From positions 1-64,000 of the forward strand of contig JASMLX010000005.1 in assembly GCA_030748495.1 (NCBI GenBank): a stretch of 64,000 nucleotides of DNA, written 5' to 3'. The DNA is from Candidatus Poribacteria bacterium. GTDB taxonomy: Bacteria > Poribacteria > WGA-4E > UBA9662. Positions 27,386-36,080 of this stretch are shown here, one piece after another (position 1 is the stretch's first letter; the number at the start of each line of letters is the position of its first letter). The notes under the pieces are model-generated. The model was not told where the DNA came from, made no database searches, and saw nothing but the letters and a program-made list of their open reading frames with translations. The translations under genes and the position numbers were made by a program.

Positions 27386-28055
27386 ATTCCCCCTTTGGTT
27401 GCGTCTGCTGATATTTATCCACTGCTTCTGCTAACTGACCCCGAAACAGTTCCTCAAACTTTTTAGTCAGCTCTCGCGCCACGCAAATGCGCCGATTGCC
27501 CAAGATCTCCAAAGCGTCCTGGAGAAATTTGAGTGCCCGATGGGGCGATTCATAGAAAATCAAGGTTCGTTTTTCAGTGGCGATTTCGGTTAAGCGCCGT
27601 CGACGGCGACCTGATTTGGGCGATAAAAAGCCCTCGAACACAAAGTTGTGCAAAGGCAACCCGGCTACAGAAGCAGCCACGATACAAGCAGTTACCCCCG
27701 GAATCGGGATCACCGGAACCTCGGCTTCCAGCGCATCCACCACTAATCGGTACCCCGGATCTGAAATGGTGGGGGTGCCTGCATCCGAGACCAGAGCCAC
27801 CGATTGGCCGGTCCGTAATTGATCGACCAGCCGTTTCGACTTGCCGTGTTCGTTGTCCTTGTAGAAACTGGTAACCGGAGTCGAAATCTGATAGTGCTGT
27901 AGCAGTCGCCTGGTATGCCGGGTATCCTCAGCCGCGATCAGGTCTACCTCTGACAAGATGCGTACCGCACGGAAAGTGATATCCTCCAAATTACCGATTG
28001 GCGTGCTAACGATATAGAGCGTTCCCACTCCCTGAAACCGGCTACTGTTTCCCAT
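27345..28055 (-). CDS. rsmI: 16S rRNA 2'-O-ribose C1402 methyltransferase (RsmI)
   Basis: SAM-dependent methyltransferase of the TP-methylase fold that methylates the ribose of C1402 in 16S rRNA. LYIVSTPIGNLEDITFRAVR opens the protein, followed by AAEDTRHTRRLL, VALVSDAGTPTISDPGY with the SAM-binding loop, PIPGVTACIVA, FYESPHRALKF and ARELTKKFEE. All match RsmI closely. Length of 236 is slightly short (most are 270-300), with no extended C-terminus. It starts 13 bases after the stop of the Gfo/Idh gene on the same strand, so it may be co-transcribed with it. Confidence 0.95.
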   Translation of the reverse strand: MGNSSRFQGVGTLYIVSTPIGNLEDITFRAVRILSEVDLIAAEDTRHTRRLLQHYQISTPVTSFYKDNEHGKSKRLVDQLRTGQSVALVSDAGTPTISDPGYRLVVDALEAEVPVIPIPGVTACIVAASVAGLPLHNFVFEGFLSPKSGRRRRRLTEIATEKRTLIFYESPHRALKFLQDALEILGNRRICVARELTKKFEELFRGQLAEAVDKYQQTQPKGEFTLVIEGATDSTT

Positions 28056-28068
28056 TCAAGGTTAGTCG

Positions 28069-29253
28069 TTAACGTCGAGGGAAGAAGATGTCAATCCCTG
28101 CCTCGATATCATCAATTGGATGACCGAAATTTTCCTGGTAACTTTGATGGATTTGGGCTTCAGTTTCTGTCATATCGGTCAAGGGGAAAGTCAAGGTTTC
28201 TCGACTTTTCTTGGCTGACTCACTCATGGCCAGATTCATCTCTTGATCCAGCCTCCCCAAAGCAGCCCCATAAGCCGGTTCTTGATCGGTTGTTACCGCT
28301 TGGGCGATACTCAGCAATTCATCTGCCACTGGAATCTGCCCCTCGCTGAGCGGATAATGGTGCAACGGATTCTCCCAGACGATTTGCCGGTCAGGTAGTT
28401 CCAAGCGGATCTCTTTAATTACGGAAGTCCCATCAACGTCGATCATCTGGCGGGTTGGTTGGTAGCCGACGCTTTTGGCCCCGGTCTGTAGATCCTCGGC
28501 CGGCACCACATGGATCTCTTCGCCTACAACGGTCCCAGCACTACCATCGATCTGGGAGATACCGCCCTGGCCGCGACCCAGTGAGCGAGCGTGGATCACA
28601 TTAGAATAAACCATAATGGCAGTAGCATTATTGTCGAACTCCAGAAATCCGAGCGACCAGTTATCGCTGGTGTGATGCCGCTTCATTCGATCGATAATCG
28701 GAATCACCGGGGTAGATTGCGTGATGCCCAGAATCGATTTCGGATAACCGTTGGCACGTAGCCGCAACATGCTCATGCCGTGGTAGCCACCTTCGTAAAA
28801 GATACGGTAGATTCGTCCCACCTCACCGATTACGCCCGCATTAATCACCTCAGACAAAAACCGTTCTCGTGGCGCCCGGTAGTAGTTTTCAGCAATTTCC
28901 AGTTTGACCTGATTTCGCTTAGCTGACTCGATCATCAGGTCAGCCATCGGCAAGGTAGACGCAATCGGTGTCTCACAAACGATATGTACACCGTGATCAG
29001 CCATAAAACAGGCGATAGTATGGTGAGCCTGACCCGGAACAGTGATGTCTACTACGTCCAGATCCTCCTTTTCGACTAGATCCCGGACGTTGGTATAGGC
29101 ATTTGCACCGTACTGCCTGGCATATTTTTCGACCGCGTCCTGTTCCATATCACAGATAGCAACCAGGTTATAGGTGTCTTTCAGTTTAGCTATCACTGGT
29201 AGGTGTGCGCCTGCACCTCGTCGGCCCGCTCCAACTAAAGCAATATTTAGCAT
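28069..29253 (-). CDS. Gfo/Idh/MocA-family oxidoreductase
   Basis: A 394-residue NAD(P)-dependent sugar or inositol dehydrogenase-like protein. The Rossmann motif is NIALVGAGRRGAGAHLPVI. DVVDITVPGQAHHTIACF, CETPIAST (standing for the usual EKP motif, here ETP) and the EIAENYYRAPRERF segment follow, then the Gfo/Idh C-terminal sheet. The ETP variant of the catalytic Lys loop is notable: the EKP lysine is missing. AGGAGAAGGGAA lies directly before the ATG. Probable role in rare-sugar turnover, cytoplasmic. Confidence 0.9.
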   Translation of the reverse strand: MLNIALVGAGRRGAGAHLPVIAKLKDTYNLVAICDMEQDAVEKYARQYGANAYTNVRDLVEKEDLDVVDITVPGQAHHTIACFMADHGVHIVCETPIASTLPMADLMIESAKRNQVKLEIAENYYRAPRERFLSEVINAGVIGEVGRIYRIFYEGGYHGMSMLRLRANGYPKSILGITQSTPVIPIIDRMKRHHTSDNWSLGFLEFDNNATAIMVYSNVIHARSLGRGQGGISQIDGSAGTVVGEEIHVVPAEDLQTGAKSVGYQPTRQMIDVDGTSVIKEIRLELPDRQIVWENPLHHYPLSEGQIPVADELLSIAQAVTTDQEPAYGAALGRLDQEMNLAMSESAKKSRETLTFPLTDMTETEAQIHQSYQENFGHPIDDIEAGIDIFFPRR

Positions 29254-29340
29254 TTCCCTTCTCCTATCGACAAACCGCTCTCAGATTAGCACACCCAATC
29301 TGCTCCTGTCAACTCGACGATTAGTGTCGTTGGCGGTTAT

Positions 29341-30147
29341 TTAGTGACCGGTACTTTGATAGTGACTGACCCCAAATCGCCAGATCTGAGATGAAACAGT
29401 TAAGAAAATAATCCCCACTAGAGGGGAGATCAGGGCTAAAATAGCAGGTGCGCCATGTGGATCAGCTTTGTCCAATAGATAGAGTGTGGGGAAATAGTTT
29501 ACAAAAGCTAATGGAATGACAAAAGTGAAGAGGCGGCGAAACCAGTCTTTATAAATCGAGATGGGAAAATTACCCGCTTCGTTGCCGCCATGGGTGAAGA
29601 TATTGATGAACTCAATCGACTGAACAGTCCAGAAGCAGAGGGTGGCACCAACCACCATCAGGCCGATAAAAAAGCAGGTACCACCAACAATGGTAGCCAG
29701 CAAGAAAATCACCTTACCGATGCTCCAACTCATCGACAGTTTAGCGTTAGCCATCAAAAAAAAGATCAGTCCTTGCCCGATCTTGCCCAGTCGCTTGAGG
29801 TCGAACTGATGAACTAGAATCAGGTAAAAGGTGGAGTAGGGGCGAATTAACTTGTCATCGAAGGTTCCGAGCCTGATTTCATCCTGAAAGAGATCAAACC
29901 CTCGTCCGACCATATTTGACAGTCCAAATGAAATAGAGATAATCCCATACAGAAACCCAACCTGCCACATCGACCAGTCCGCTAAGTTGCCAAACCGTTC
30001 AAAGATTAACCAGATCATCGAAAAATCAAGTGCCGTTATCAGGAAATTCGAGGCTACATCGAGTAGAAAAGAGGTGCGATAAGCCGTCTGAGTTCGAATC
30101 CGGGCCAGAACAAAGTGAAAATAGAGGCGTAAGTGATGTGGTATCAT
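29341..30147 (-). CDS. ABC-2 type transport permease (second subunit)
   Basis: 268 residues with six predicted helices, of the ABC-2/DUF990 permease type (FDLFQDEIRLGTFDDKLIRP is a hallmark of the loop after TM2). The ATG at 30147 forms an ATGA overlap with the stop of the upstream permease, so the pair is translationally coupled and probably forms a heterodimeric channel. No ATPase subunit lies next to the pair in this window, which is unusual for this class. Export of an envelope component or drug-like molecule is the family role; the substrate is unknown. Confidence 0.82.
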   Translation of the reverse strand: MIPHHLRLYFHFVLARIRTQTAYRTSFLLDVASNFLITALDFSMIWLIFERFGNLADWSMWQVGFLYGIISISFGLSNMVGRGFDLFQDEIRLGTFDDKLIRPYSTFYLILVHQFDLKRLGKIGQGLIFFLMANAKLSMSWSIGKVIFLLATIVGGTCFFIGLMVVGATLCFWTVQSIEFINIFTHGGNEAGNFPISIYKDWFRRLFTFVIPLAFVNYFPTLYLLDKADPHGAPAILALISPLVGIIFLTVSSQIWRFGVSHYQSTGH

Positions 30148-30935
30148 CCGCCTTGCAACACCAGTTTGGTCAGACCACGACGGATACCCCATCGCCCTAT
30201 ACAAACATAGAAGGCGATCCACAGAATCTGTTTGCCAAAGCCAACTAGGATATCAACCCCTGTGACCTCACCTAGATAGATGCTAAAGGGAAAATTGATC
30301 ATTCCTTCAAACGGAAGTCGAAAGGCAATCTGCTGAAGCCAATCCGGCCATAAGGCAATGGGCACAACAAAGCCGGAGAAAAACGTCTGCAGGGCGAAGC
30401 AAAACCCTCCAACCCCGGTGGCGTCAAGAGTCCAGAAAGTTGAGGAGAATGCCGCCACAATATAGCTCTGGTTCAAAACCACTGCCAGTAGGATACCTGT
30501 CAGGAAGGCTAACCAGGTCAGCGGGTCAGCGGGGATCATGATTCGGAAGAGGAAGATAGAAAAAAGCAGGCTGGGGAGAGCTCTCATCAGGAGAAAGTAG
30601 GTGCTTTTACCAAATTCATCAGCCAGCCAGTAAAACTGAAAATCGACCGGTTTAGTTAGTTGCATAGCCACTGACCCGTCCCGAATAGTATCAGAAACCT
30701 CTGGTCTCCCCCACATACGAATGACCATTAGAAACGATTGACTCAACCAAACATAGGTTGCAACTTGATGTAAGCTAAGCGGTTGTTTCGCGGTACTGGC
30801 CTGATAAAAAGCGGTGAAGATCAGTACCCGAACGGCTCCAAAAAAGAGATTAGTGGCCATCCCAGCCAGATTAGCCGTCCGGTACTGCAACATCTTTTGG
30901 AACGACTTGCGCCCAAATTCGAGATAGACGCGCAT
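30144..30935 (-). CDS. ABC-2 type transport permease (first subunit)
   Basis: 263 residues, six predicted helices, with the loop EVSDTIRDGSVAMQLTKPVD matching the paralogous permease (IRLGTFDDKLIRP). The start at 30935 lies only five bases after the stop of the sugar-dehydrogenase-type gene, so it is in the same operon. The usual order in this class is ATPase-permease-permease; here the ATPase position is taken by the secreted dehydrogenase. Confidence 0.82.
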   Translation of the reverse strand: MRVYLEFGRKSFQKMLQYRTANLAGMATNLFFGAVRVLIFTAFYQASTAKQPLSLHQVATYVWLSQSFLMVIRMWGRPEVSDTIRDGSVAMQLTKPVDFQFYWLADEFGKSTYFLLMRALPSLLFSIFLFRIMIPADPLTWLAFLTGILLAVVLNQSYIVAAFSSTFWTLDATGVGGFCFALQTFFSGFVVPIALWPDWLQQIAFRLPFEGMINFPFSIYLGEVTGVDILVGFGKQILWIAFYVCIGRWGIRRGLTKLVLQGG

Positions 30936-30940
30936 TCGTA

Positions 30941-32122
30941 TTAGCGTAGCGGAGATTTTTGTTTAGCCCATTGGGTCAACCGATGCTGGCCAGGTTGAAC
31001 CGATGTGGTTGACTTTCTGTAGATCCGGTAGATGGCACCGGCTCGATCATCCGACACCAATAGAGATCCATCGGACCAGACCAGGACATCCACCGGCCGG
31101 CCCCAAGCACGCTCATTTTCTTGCAACCAACCTTGAGCGAAGACCTGGTATGTCAAGGTCTCAGGATCGACGATGGTGATCCGGTAGCCGATGGGCGTGG
31201 TGCGATTCCAGGAGCCGTGTTCAGCGATAAAAATCGCGTTTTGATAGTCCGAGCCAAACATTTTACCGGCATAAAACCGCATACCCAAAGCAGCGACGTG
31301 TGGACCCAGCTTAACGGCTGGAGGTTGAAACTCAGCACAATTGCGCCCTTGCCTGAGCTGTGGGTCGGCAATATCTACACCGTGGCAGAAAGGGAATCCA
31401 AAATGGAGATCAGGTTCTGGAATACGGTTCAACTCATCCGGCGGCATGTCGTCTCCCATATGGTCACGACCGTTATCGGTGAACCAGAGTTCCCGGGTAA
31501 TCGGATGCCAGTCAAACCCAACCGTATTGCGAACCCCATGCGCAAAAACAGCTAGATTGGTTCCGTTGGGTTTCATACGCAGGATCGAGCTATATCGCTT
31601 ATCTTCTCTCAGGCAGACGTTGCAAGGGGCACCCACCGGTATATAGAGCAGACCATCAGGACCAAAACGGATAAACTTCCAGCCGTGATGCCGATCGGTC
31701 GGTAAAGTGTCGTTGATCACCATGGGAGCGATAGGTTGGTTTAGATGGGCCAGAATATCCTCAAAACGTAGAATTCGATTGATTTCTGCCACGTAGAGCG
31801 AACCGTCTCGAAAAGCAACCCCATTGGGCGTATTTAGGCCCTGCCAGAGGACTTGGACCCGGTCGGCCACCATATCCTGATCCATATCCTGGATGGCATA
31901 GATCCGATCACCCCTGGTGCCGACAAACAGAACCCCGTCAGGGCTAGCGGTCATCGACCGGGCACCAGGCACCTCTTCAGCGAAAATTTCAATCGAAAAA
32001 CCGGTCGGCAGTTGAATCTGGTCGAGCGGTAAATCAGCTGACGCAACTCGATTGATAGCCGTTATAGTCGTTATACCTAACCAGATTAGCCAGATTAAAA
32101 ATTTTCCTGATGCCAGTTTCAA
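30941..32122 (-). CDS. Secreted PQQ-type sugar dehydrogenase (L-sorbosone DH-like)
   Basis: A 393-residue six-bladed beta-propeller with a signal peptide (KFLIWLIWLGITTITAINRVA). The family opening LPTGFSIEIFAEEVPGARSM, DGVLFVGTRGDRIYAI, the GVAFRDGSLYVAEINRIL blade, KFIRFGPDGLLYIPVGAPCN and the WFTDNGRDHMGDD catalytic-His-type segment all fit the glucose/sorbosone dehydrogenase family. It probably oxidises a sugar in the periplasm. GGGAGG stands four bases before the ATG. The gene heads an operon with the two permeases at 29341-30935. Confidence 0.9.
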   Translation of the reverse strand: MKLASGKFLIWLIWLGITTITAINRVASADLPLDQIQLPTGFSIEIFAEEVPGARSMTASPDGVLFVGTRGDRIYAIQDMDQDMVADRVQVLWQGLNTPNGVAFRDGSLYVAEINRILRFEDILAHLNQPIAPMVINDTLPTDRHHGWKFIRFGPDGLLYIPVGAPCNVCLREDKRYSSILRMKPNGTNLAVFAHGVRNTVGFDWHPITRELWFTDNGRDHMGDDMPPDELNRIPEPDLHFGFPFCHGVDIADPQLRQGRNCAEFQPPAVKLGPHVAALGMRFYAGKMFGSDYQNAIFIAEHGSWNRTTPIGYRITIVDPETLTYQVFAQGWLQENERAWGRPVDVLVWSDGSLLVSDDRAGAIYRIYRKSTTSVQPGQHRLTQWAKQKSPLR

Positions 32123-32180
32123 TTGCGCCTCCCCACTTTAGAAAGTTACACCTCAAGGGTAATCCTGCTTAATCAGGCTA

Positions 32181-32813
32181 CTAAAACCGTGTTTCACCAT
32201 CGGGCTGCGTCTTCTCTTCTGACGCCACCTTATCTTTAAATCCATATAGTTCGATCTCATGGGCAAAGGGTTTACCCCGTCGCACGTTCACCTTATGCAG
32301 ACCGCTGGCGTTGGCTACGTATTCAGGCGCAATCCGCACGTCGTCCATCGTCCCACCGATTCGCATTCTGATCCGGTCGGTAACAAAGGCTTGTCGGATT
32401 TCAAAAGTGGTTTGGCGGTTATCTTTGATTTTAACAACTTTTCGCCAGTCTCCCTGGCTTTTACTGTCGCCAGCGTAGAGAATTAGATCTTCGATGTTAG
32501 TCTGGCAAATTACAATACGGTGGATGGCTTTTCGTTCTGGCAACTCGATCAGAATTTGGTGCCCCGAACTGCCAACGGTTTTTAAATCGCCGTCGATCAT
32601 TTCTGCCGACGAGCAGGTGACGCTTTCCATCAAGGCGTAATTTTGGCTCCACTCTTGTTGGGCGAAAAGTTGCGACCAATCGATTCTAGGCCGCCCATCT
32701 AAGCCGTAAGTACAGCCCACAGAGATAATAACCGATAAAAATATGCACCAACCCAGAAAAACAGGAAGAAAGGTAAGAAAAAAAGAGATAAAATCATGTG
32801 CAAATTTACGCAT
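32181..32813 (-). CDS. Putative lipoprotein with discoidin-like domain
   Basis: 210 residues. A hydrophobic helix ends in the lipobox-like ISVGC at Cys34. The mature part contains SAEMIDGDLKTVG, IELPERKAIHRIVI and IRQAFVTDRIRMRIGG, which together resemble a galactose-binding/F5-8-type C (discoidin) sandwich. Carbohydrate or lipid binding on the cell surface is inferred. AGAGG precedes the ATG. It is followed 58 bases later by the sugar dehydrogenase on the same strand. Confidence 0.7.
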   Translation of the reverse strand: MRKFAHDFISFFLTFLPVFLGWCIFLSVIISVGCTYGLDGRPRIDWSQLFAQQEWSQNYALMESVTCSSAEMIDGDLKTVGSSGHQILIELPERKAIHRIVICQTNIEDLILYAGDSKSQGDWRKVVKIKDNRQTTFEIRQAFVTDRIRMRIGGTMDDVRIAPEYVANASGLHKVNVRRGKPFAHEIELYGFKDKVASEEKTQPDGETRF

Positions 32814-33348
32814 ACCTCTGGCCTCTGGTTGGTGTCCGCTGATTTCTTCTCTCCTCCACCTGCTCCTTATAAGAAATCTCCTTGCAATAAGGGAACTTTT
32901 TATTGATCAGCAGCATCAGTGTACCGCCTTGAATGAGTTTCAGTTTTATAATTGCTTCATTTCGCCGGAAGATCCACTACAGATCCTGGCCTAATTATGA
33001 TACCACTAAACGGCTACGCTTTCTAGCCGTTTAGCCCCCGGCAAATCCACAATAATTTAGAGGGACTCTAAGCGAAAAAGGTCAAAAAATCGCGCTTCTA
33101 CACCGCTCAACTCATCAAATAGACATAAATAAACTCGTTGGCATTCAATAGCAGCAGACAGGAGTCTGATGGGGTACAGACTTTGGCTGGAACGATCCAT
33201 GGTTGTGGTATGGTGACTATAGCCGTACCGCGACATGATAGAGGCTCGCCTGGTTAGAAGGCCCTTAGATTACAGGAGGTTCAAAGAAGTCACCAGTCCT
33301 ATTGGAGACCTGATTTCAATCTACTAATACTGGCGGCTAACCCAACTC
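32814..33348. other. Gene-free stretch with a strong stem-loop
   Basis: 535 bases without a supportable gene. It contains the 11-bp stem-loop at 33006-33034. Short open frames on both strands, one with YRL and WLERS segments near 33170, have no recognisable family. Confidence 0.4.
33006..33034. repeat. Perfect 11-bp stem-loop
   Basis: CTAAACGGCTA (33006-33016) and its complement TAGCCGTTTAG (33024-33034) are separated by seven bases. No T run follows on either strand, so it is not a standard terminator; a mobile-element trace or a regulatory or small-RNA structure is possible. Confidence 0.6.
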
Positions 33349-34563
33349 CTACATCTTTCTGACGCGTTCCACCGCTGTCCAGACGGCAGCTGCAACGTAG
33401 GCGTTTTCGCCCTCAGTCATCAGTGGATGAAGCGAAATACAGAATAGCCTCCTGGCCGTTTCGACCGATACAGGTAGTGTTTCTATCTGTTCACGGGTTT
33501 GGGAATGGATGTAGGGCTGGGATTCCCAAACCGGCGGATTGGCCACCATTGTGCCGACGAGATACTCTTCTTTCAATATCTGGCACAGTTTGTCGCGCTT
33601 GTCTCCGGCCCATTCTGGTGGAACCAGTAACGTAAACAGATAGAAGGTGTGATCACTGTCAAGTGGTTGATAGGGCAAGATGAGTTCGGGTATCCCTTCT
33701 AACAGTTGCAGACGCTCATTGGCCCGTTTCACCCGTTGGGTGATCATCTCGTCCAGACGGCGCAACTGGACACTTCCAACCGCGGCCTGTACTTTGGTTG
33801 TTTTATAACTGGACCCCCAGGTGCCGGATTCACCTCCCCACTGCCGAATACCTCGTAGTCGTTTGGCCAATTCAGCATCATCAGTGGTAATCATTCCCCC
33901 CTCGCCCAGAGTGGTCATTAGTTTCATGGTGTGAAAACTGAACACGTTCATCCAGCCCTTCTTTCCGATCTTCACCCCCTTGTGACCGCCACCACAGGCA
34001 CGCGCCGCATCACCGATTACTTTCAGTGGCCCGTGTATCGGATGAGGATGTCGCTCGGCAATATCGAGTAAATCATCCATCGGGGCAGAAAGCCCATTCA
34101 TGTGTACGGGAAAGATAGCCCGTGTTCGTGGCGTAATCCGCTGCTCAACATCTGCTGGATCACAGTTAAAGGTACGTGGGTCAATCTCACAAAAGACCAG
34201 TTTAGCCCCTTGACCCAGCACCGCTAAAGGAGAAGCTTTAAAGTTGATGGCAGGGCAGATGACTTCATCTTCCGCTTCTAGGTTCAGGCAGTGCATTGCC
34301 AGATCCAGCCCCACACTGGCCGTGCTAAGGGAGATGGCAAATTCGGTTCCGCAATAGGCGGCAAACGCCTGTTCGAATTCGATGATCTCATCGACAATAA
34401 AGCCAAATCCAACTCGCCAGTCCATCGAATCACGAATTGCCTTCGTCGTGGCGTCAATCTCTTCTTCGGTATACCAACCACCTAAATTTGGTTCGGCTGG
34501 AAACAGATGTTGAGGTTTGTGTTTTTTCAGGATTTCTCCCCTCTGTTTTTCGTTCATTAGCAT
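33349..34563 (-). CDS. DegT/DnrJ/EryC1/StrS-family PLP aminotransferase
   Basis: A 404-residue aspartate-aminotransferase-fold enzyme of the class that makes amino sugars or polysaccharide precursors. The PLP Lys lies in NVFSFHTMKLMTTLGEGGMI, and GWYTEEEIDATTKAIRD, the FAISLSTASVGLDLAM cofactor segment, AIFPVHMNGL and the RQWGGESG motif all match the family. AAGGA lies five bases before the ATG. Downstream at 32.8 kb a discoidin-like lipoprotein follows. The product is cytoplasmic; the sugar is unknown. Confidence 0.92.
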   Translation of the reverse strand: MLMNEKQRGEILKKHKPQHLFPAEPNLGGWYTEEEIDATTKAIRDSMDWRVGFGFIVDEIIEFEQAFAAYCGTEFAISLSTASVGLDLAMHCLNLEAEDEVICPAINFKASPLAVLGQGAKLVFCEIDPRTFNCDPADVEQRITPRTRAIFPVHMNGLSAPMDDLLDIAERHPHPIHGPLKVIGDAARACGGGHKGVKIGKKGWMNVFSFHTMKLMTTLGEGGMITTDDAELAKRLRGIRQWGGESGTWGSSYKTTKVQAAVGSVQLRRLDEMITQRVKRANERLQLLEGIPELILPYQPLDSDHTFYLFTLLVPPEWAGDKRDKLCQILKEEYLVGTMVANPPVWESQPYIHSQTREQIETLPVSVETARRLFCISLHPLMTEGENAYVAAAVWTAVERVRKM

Positions 34564-34873
34564 ATTTCCTTAGTTAGCTATTCAATCTCTCAATCAATGA
34601 TACCACCTGCTCTGTTAGTTTTTCTCCGCAACCCGGCCGAAAAGCGTGAAACGCCAGATTCGTAGCCACCCTGTTCAAAAGCGATGCATATCAGAATATA
34701 TCTCACACTCTCATTAATCAAAGTGGATTCCCAGTAACGGAGTTGGTGAAACATAAGGAACCACCTGAACCTCAAGCTTGAGGCATAAGAAGATTAAAGC
34801 TAACTAATATCAATAGCCAAACACCAATTGAAAGACAAATACTTTCTCATTTCAATTCTCCTAATAAACTAAC
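34564..34873. other. Gene-free stretch
   Basis: 310 bases between the aminotransferase start and the IS30 left end. It should hold the aminotransferase promoter; no consensus site can be singled out. Confidence 0.35.
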
Positions 34874-35947
34874 GTGAATTCAAGTTTCAAGTGCAACTCT
34901 TCTGAGTTGGCATGAAAGGTAAGTTACGGTAGGCTGATGCTTTTCTAACCGACCCAGGAAAGAGGAACACAAATGAGCAACTACTCGCCGCTTAGCCCAG
35001 AACAAAGATACCAGATTGATGCACTGATCAAAGCAGGACTTTATCAACCTCAAATAGCCAGGATTGTCGGAGTTCATCAATCGATCATCAGTCGAGAAAT
35101 GAGACCCAATGGCGGTCTTCCAGGGTCTGGCCCTAAACAGGCCCATCATTTGACCCAGAGACGGCGGCTAAAAAATGTCAGGATCCGAATTTCTCCGCCC
35201 ACATGGAGTCTGGTTACCCGTCTGTTGAAAGACGACTGGAGGCCGGAGCAAATCAGCGGATGGCTTAATAGTCAACATCAGATCAGCGTCAGCCATGAAT
35301 CTATTGACCAGTTTATTGTTACAGACAAACAAGGGGGCGGAAATCTTGACCTACATCTAGGCGGCCAGAAACAGCCTCGAAAAGGTTACGGCTCCACCAC
35401 TGACCGAGGTCAATTAGTTGACAGAGTGTCTATTGACCAGCCTCCTGCCATGGTTGATACCGGTTCCCGTATTGGCGACTGGGAACTTGACACCATCATC
35501 GGCCGAGGCCACAAACAAGCACTGGTCTCGATGACAGAGCCTGGCTCTGGCCTAAGCCTGATGGCCAAAGTAAAGCCTAAAAATACTGCCTTAGTATCTT
35601 GGTCCATCCAGCCTCTTCTGGAGCCAATTTCATCCAGAGTGTTCACTTTAACCTCGGATAATGGTCAAGAGTTTGCCCGGCCTCAGGAAATGGCCACCGC
35701 TCTCCAGGCTGATTTTTACTTGGCCCACCCATATTCATCCTGGCAGCGAGGACTTAACCAAAACAGCAACCGGTTAATTGGTCAATATTGGCCTCAAAAA
35801 CATGATTTCACTACCATCACCGATCAAGATGTTTCGATGGTAATGAACAAATTAAACCACAGGCCGCGAAAATGTCTCGGCTTTAAAAGGCCGAATCAGG
35901 TCTTCTTTAGCATTAAACCTTCGGCTGCACTTGCGGATTGAATTCAC
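34874..35947 (+). mobile_element. IS30-family insertion sequence, 1074 bp
   Basis: The ends form a 22-bp inverted repeat with four mismatches grouped in the middle: GTGAATTCAA at the left (34874-34883) and the complement of TTGAATTCAC (35938-35947) at the right, with a second shared block CAAGTGCA. A single transposase of normal IS30 length lies inside, on the plus strand. No clear target duplication is visible in the immediate flanks. Confidence 0.8.
34973..35941 (+). CDS. IS30-family transposase with altered catalytic residue
   Basis: 322 residues. The N-terminal helix-turn-helix matches IS30 (LSPEQRYQIDALIKAG, HQSIISREM). The DDE domain has its first Asp in IGDWELDTIIG and its second in TLTSDNGQEF. 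At the third position the family has YSSWERGLNENTNGLIRQYFPK, with the catalytic Glu in NEN; here it reads SSWQRGLNQNSNRL. The Glu is Gln, as is the Glu in SSWER. The open frame is otherwise full and intact. Activity is doubtful by this reasoning, though the alignment was done by eye. A GAGGA lies upstream of the ATG. Confidence 0.9.
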   Translation: MSNYSPLSPEQRYQIDALIKAGLYQPQIARIVGVHQSIISREMRPNGGLPGSGPKQAHHLTQRRRLKNVRIRISPPTWSLVTRLLKDDWRPEQISGWLNSQHQISVSHESIDQFIVTDKQGGGNLDLHLGGQKQPRKGYGSTTDRGQLVDRVSIDQPPAMVDTGSRIGDWELDTIIGRGHKQALVSMTEPGSGLSLMAKVKPKNTALVSWSIQPLLEPISSRVFTLTSDNGQEFARPQEMATALQADFYLAHPYSSWQRGLNQNSNRLIGQYWPQKHDFTTITDQDVSMVMNKLNHRPRKCLGFKRPNQVFFSIKPSAALAD

Positions 35948-35959
35948 GCTTCCTATTAG

Positions 35960-35984
35960 TGCATGTAAAGCTAATTTACGTGCA
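35960..35984. repeat. Hairpin next to the IS30 right end
   Basis: TGCATGTAAA and TTTACGTGCA (one T-G pair) enclose GCTAA. It lies 12 bases after the IS30 end and before the BlaI operon promoter; no T run follows. Confidence 0.45.
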
Positions 35985-36061
35985 TCTACTCCTAATTTGA
36001 TCGTGTTCGATTTCATATTTTCACTTGACAGTACAAAACCAGCCCTTGCATACTTATTCAT

Positions 36062-36080
36062 AATACTTCAGTGAAGTATT
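36062..36080. promoter_or_regulatory. Candidate BlaI operator (perfect palindrome)
   Basis: AATACTTCA-g-TGAAGTATT, a perfect 9-1-9 palindrome whose last base is the first of the -35 box TTGACA (36080-36085). Its position, 100 bases before the blaI start and touching the promoter, fits auto-repression by a BlaI-type dimer. The sequence differs from the TACA/TGTA-type sites of staphylococcal BlaI. Confidence 0.6.

Noticed and set aside
30085-30110. TTCGAATC T-loop-like motif
   Set aside because: It lies inside the coding sequence of the ABC-2 permease and has no tRNA arms around it.
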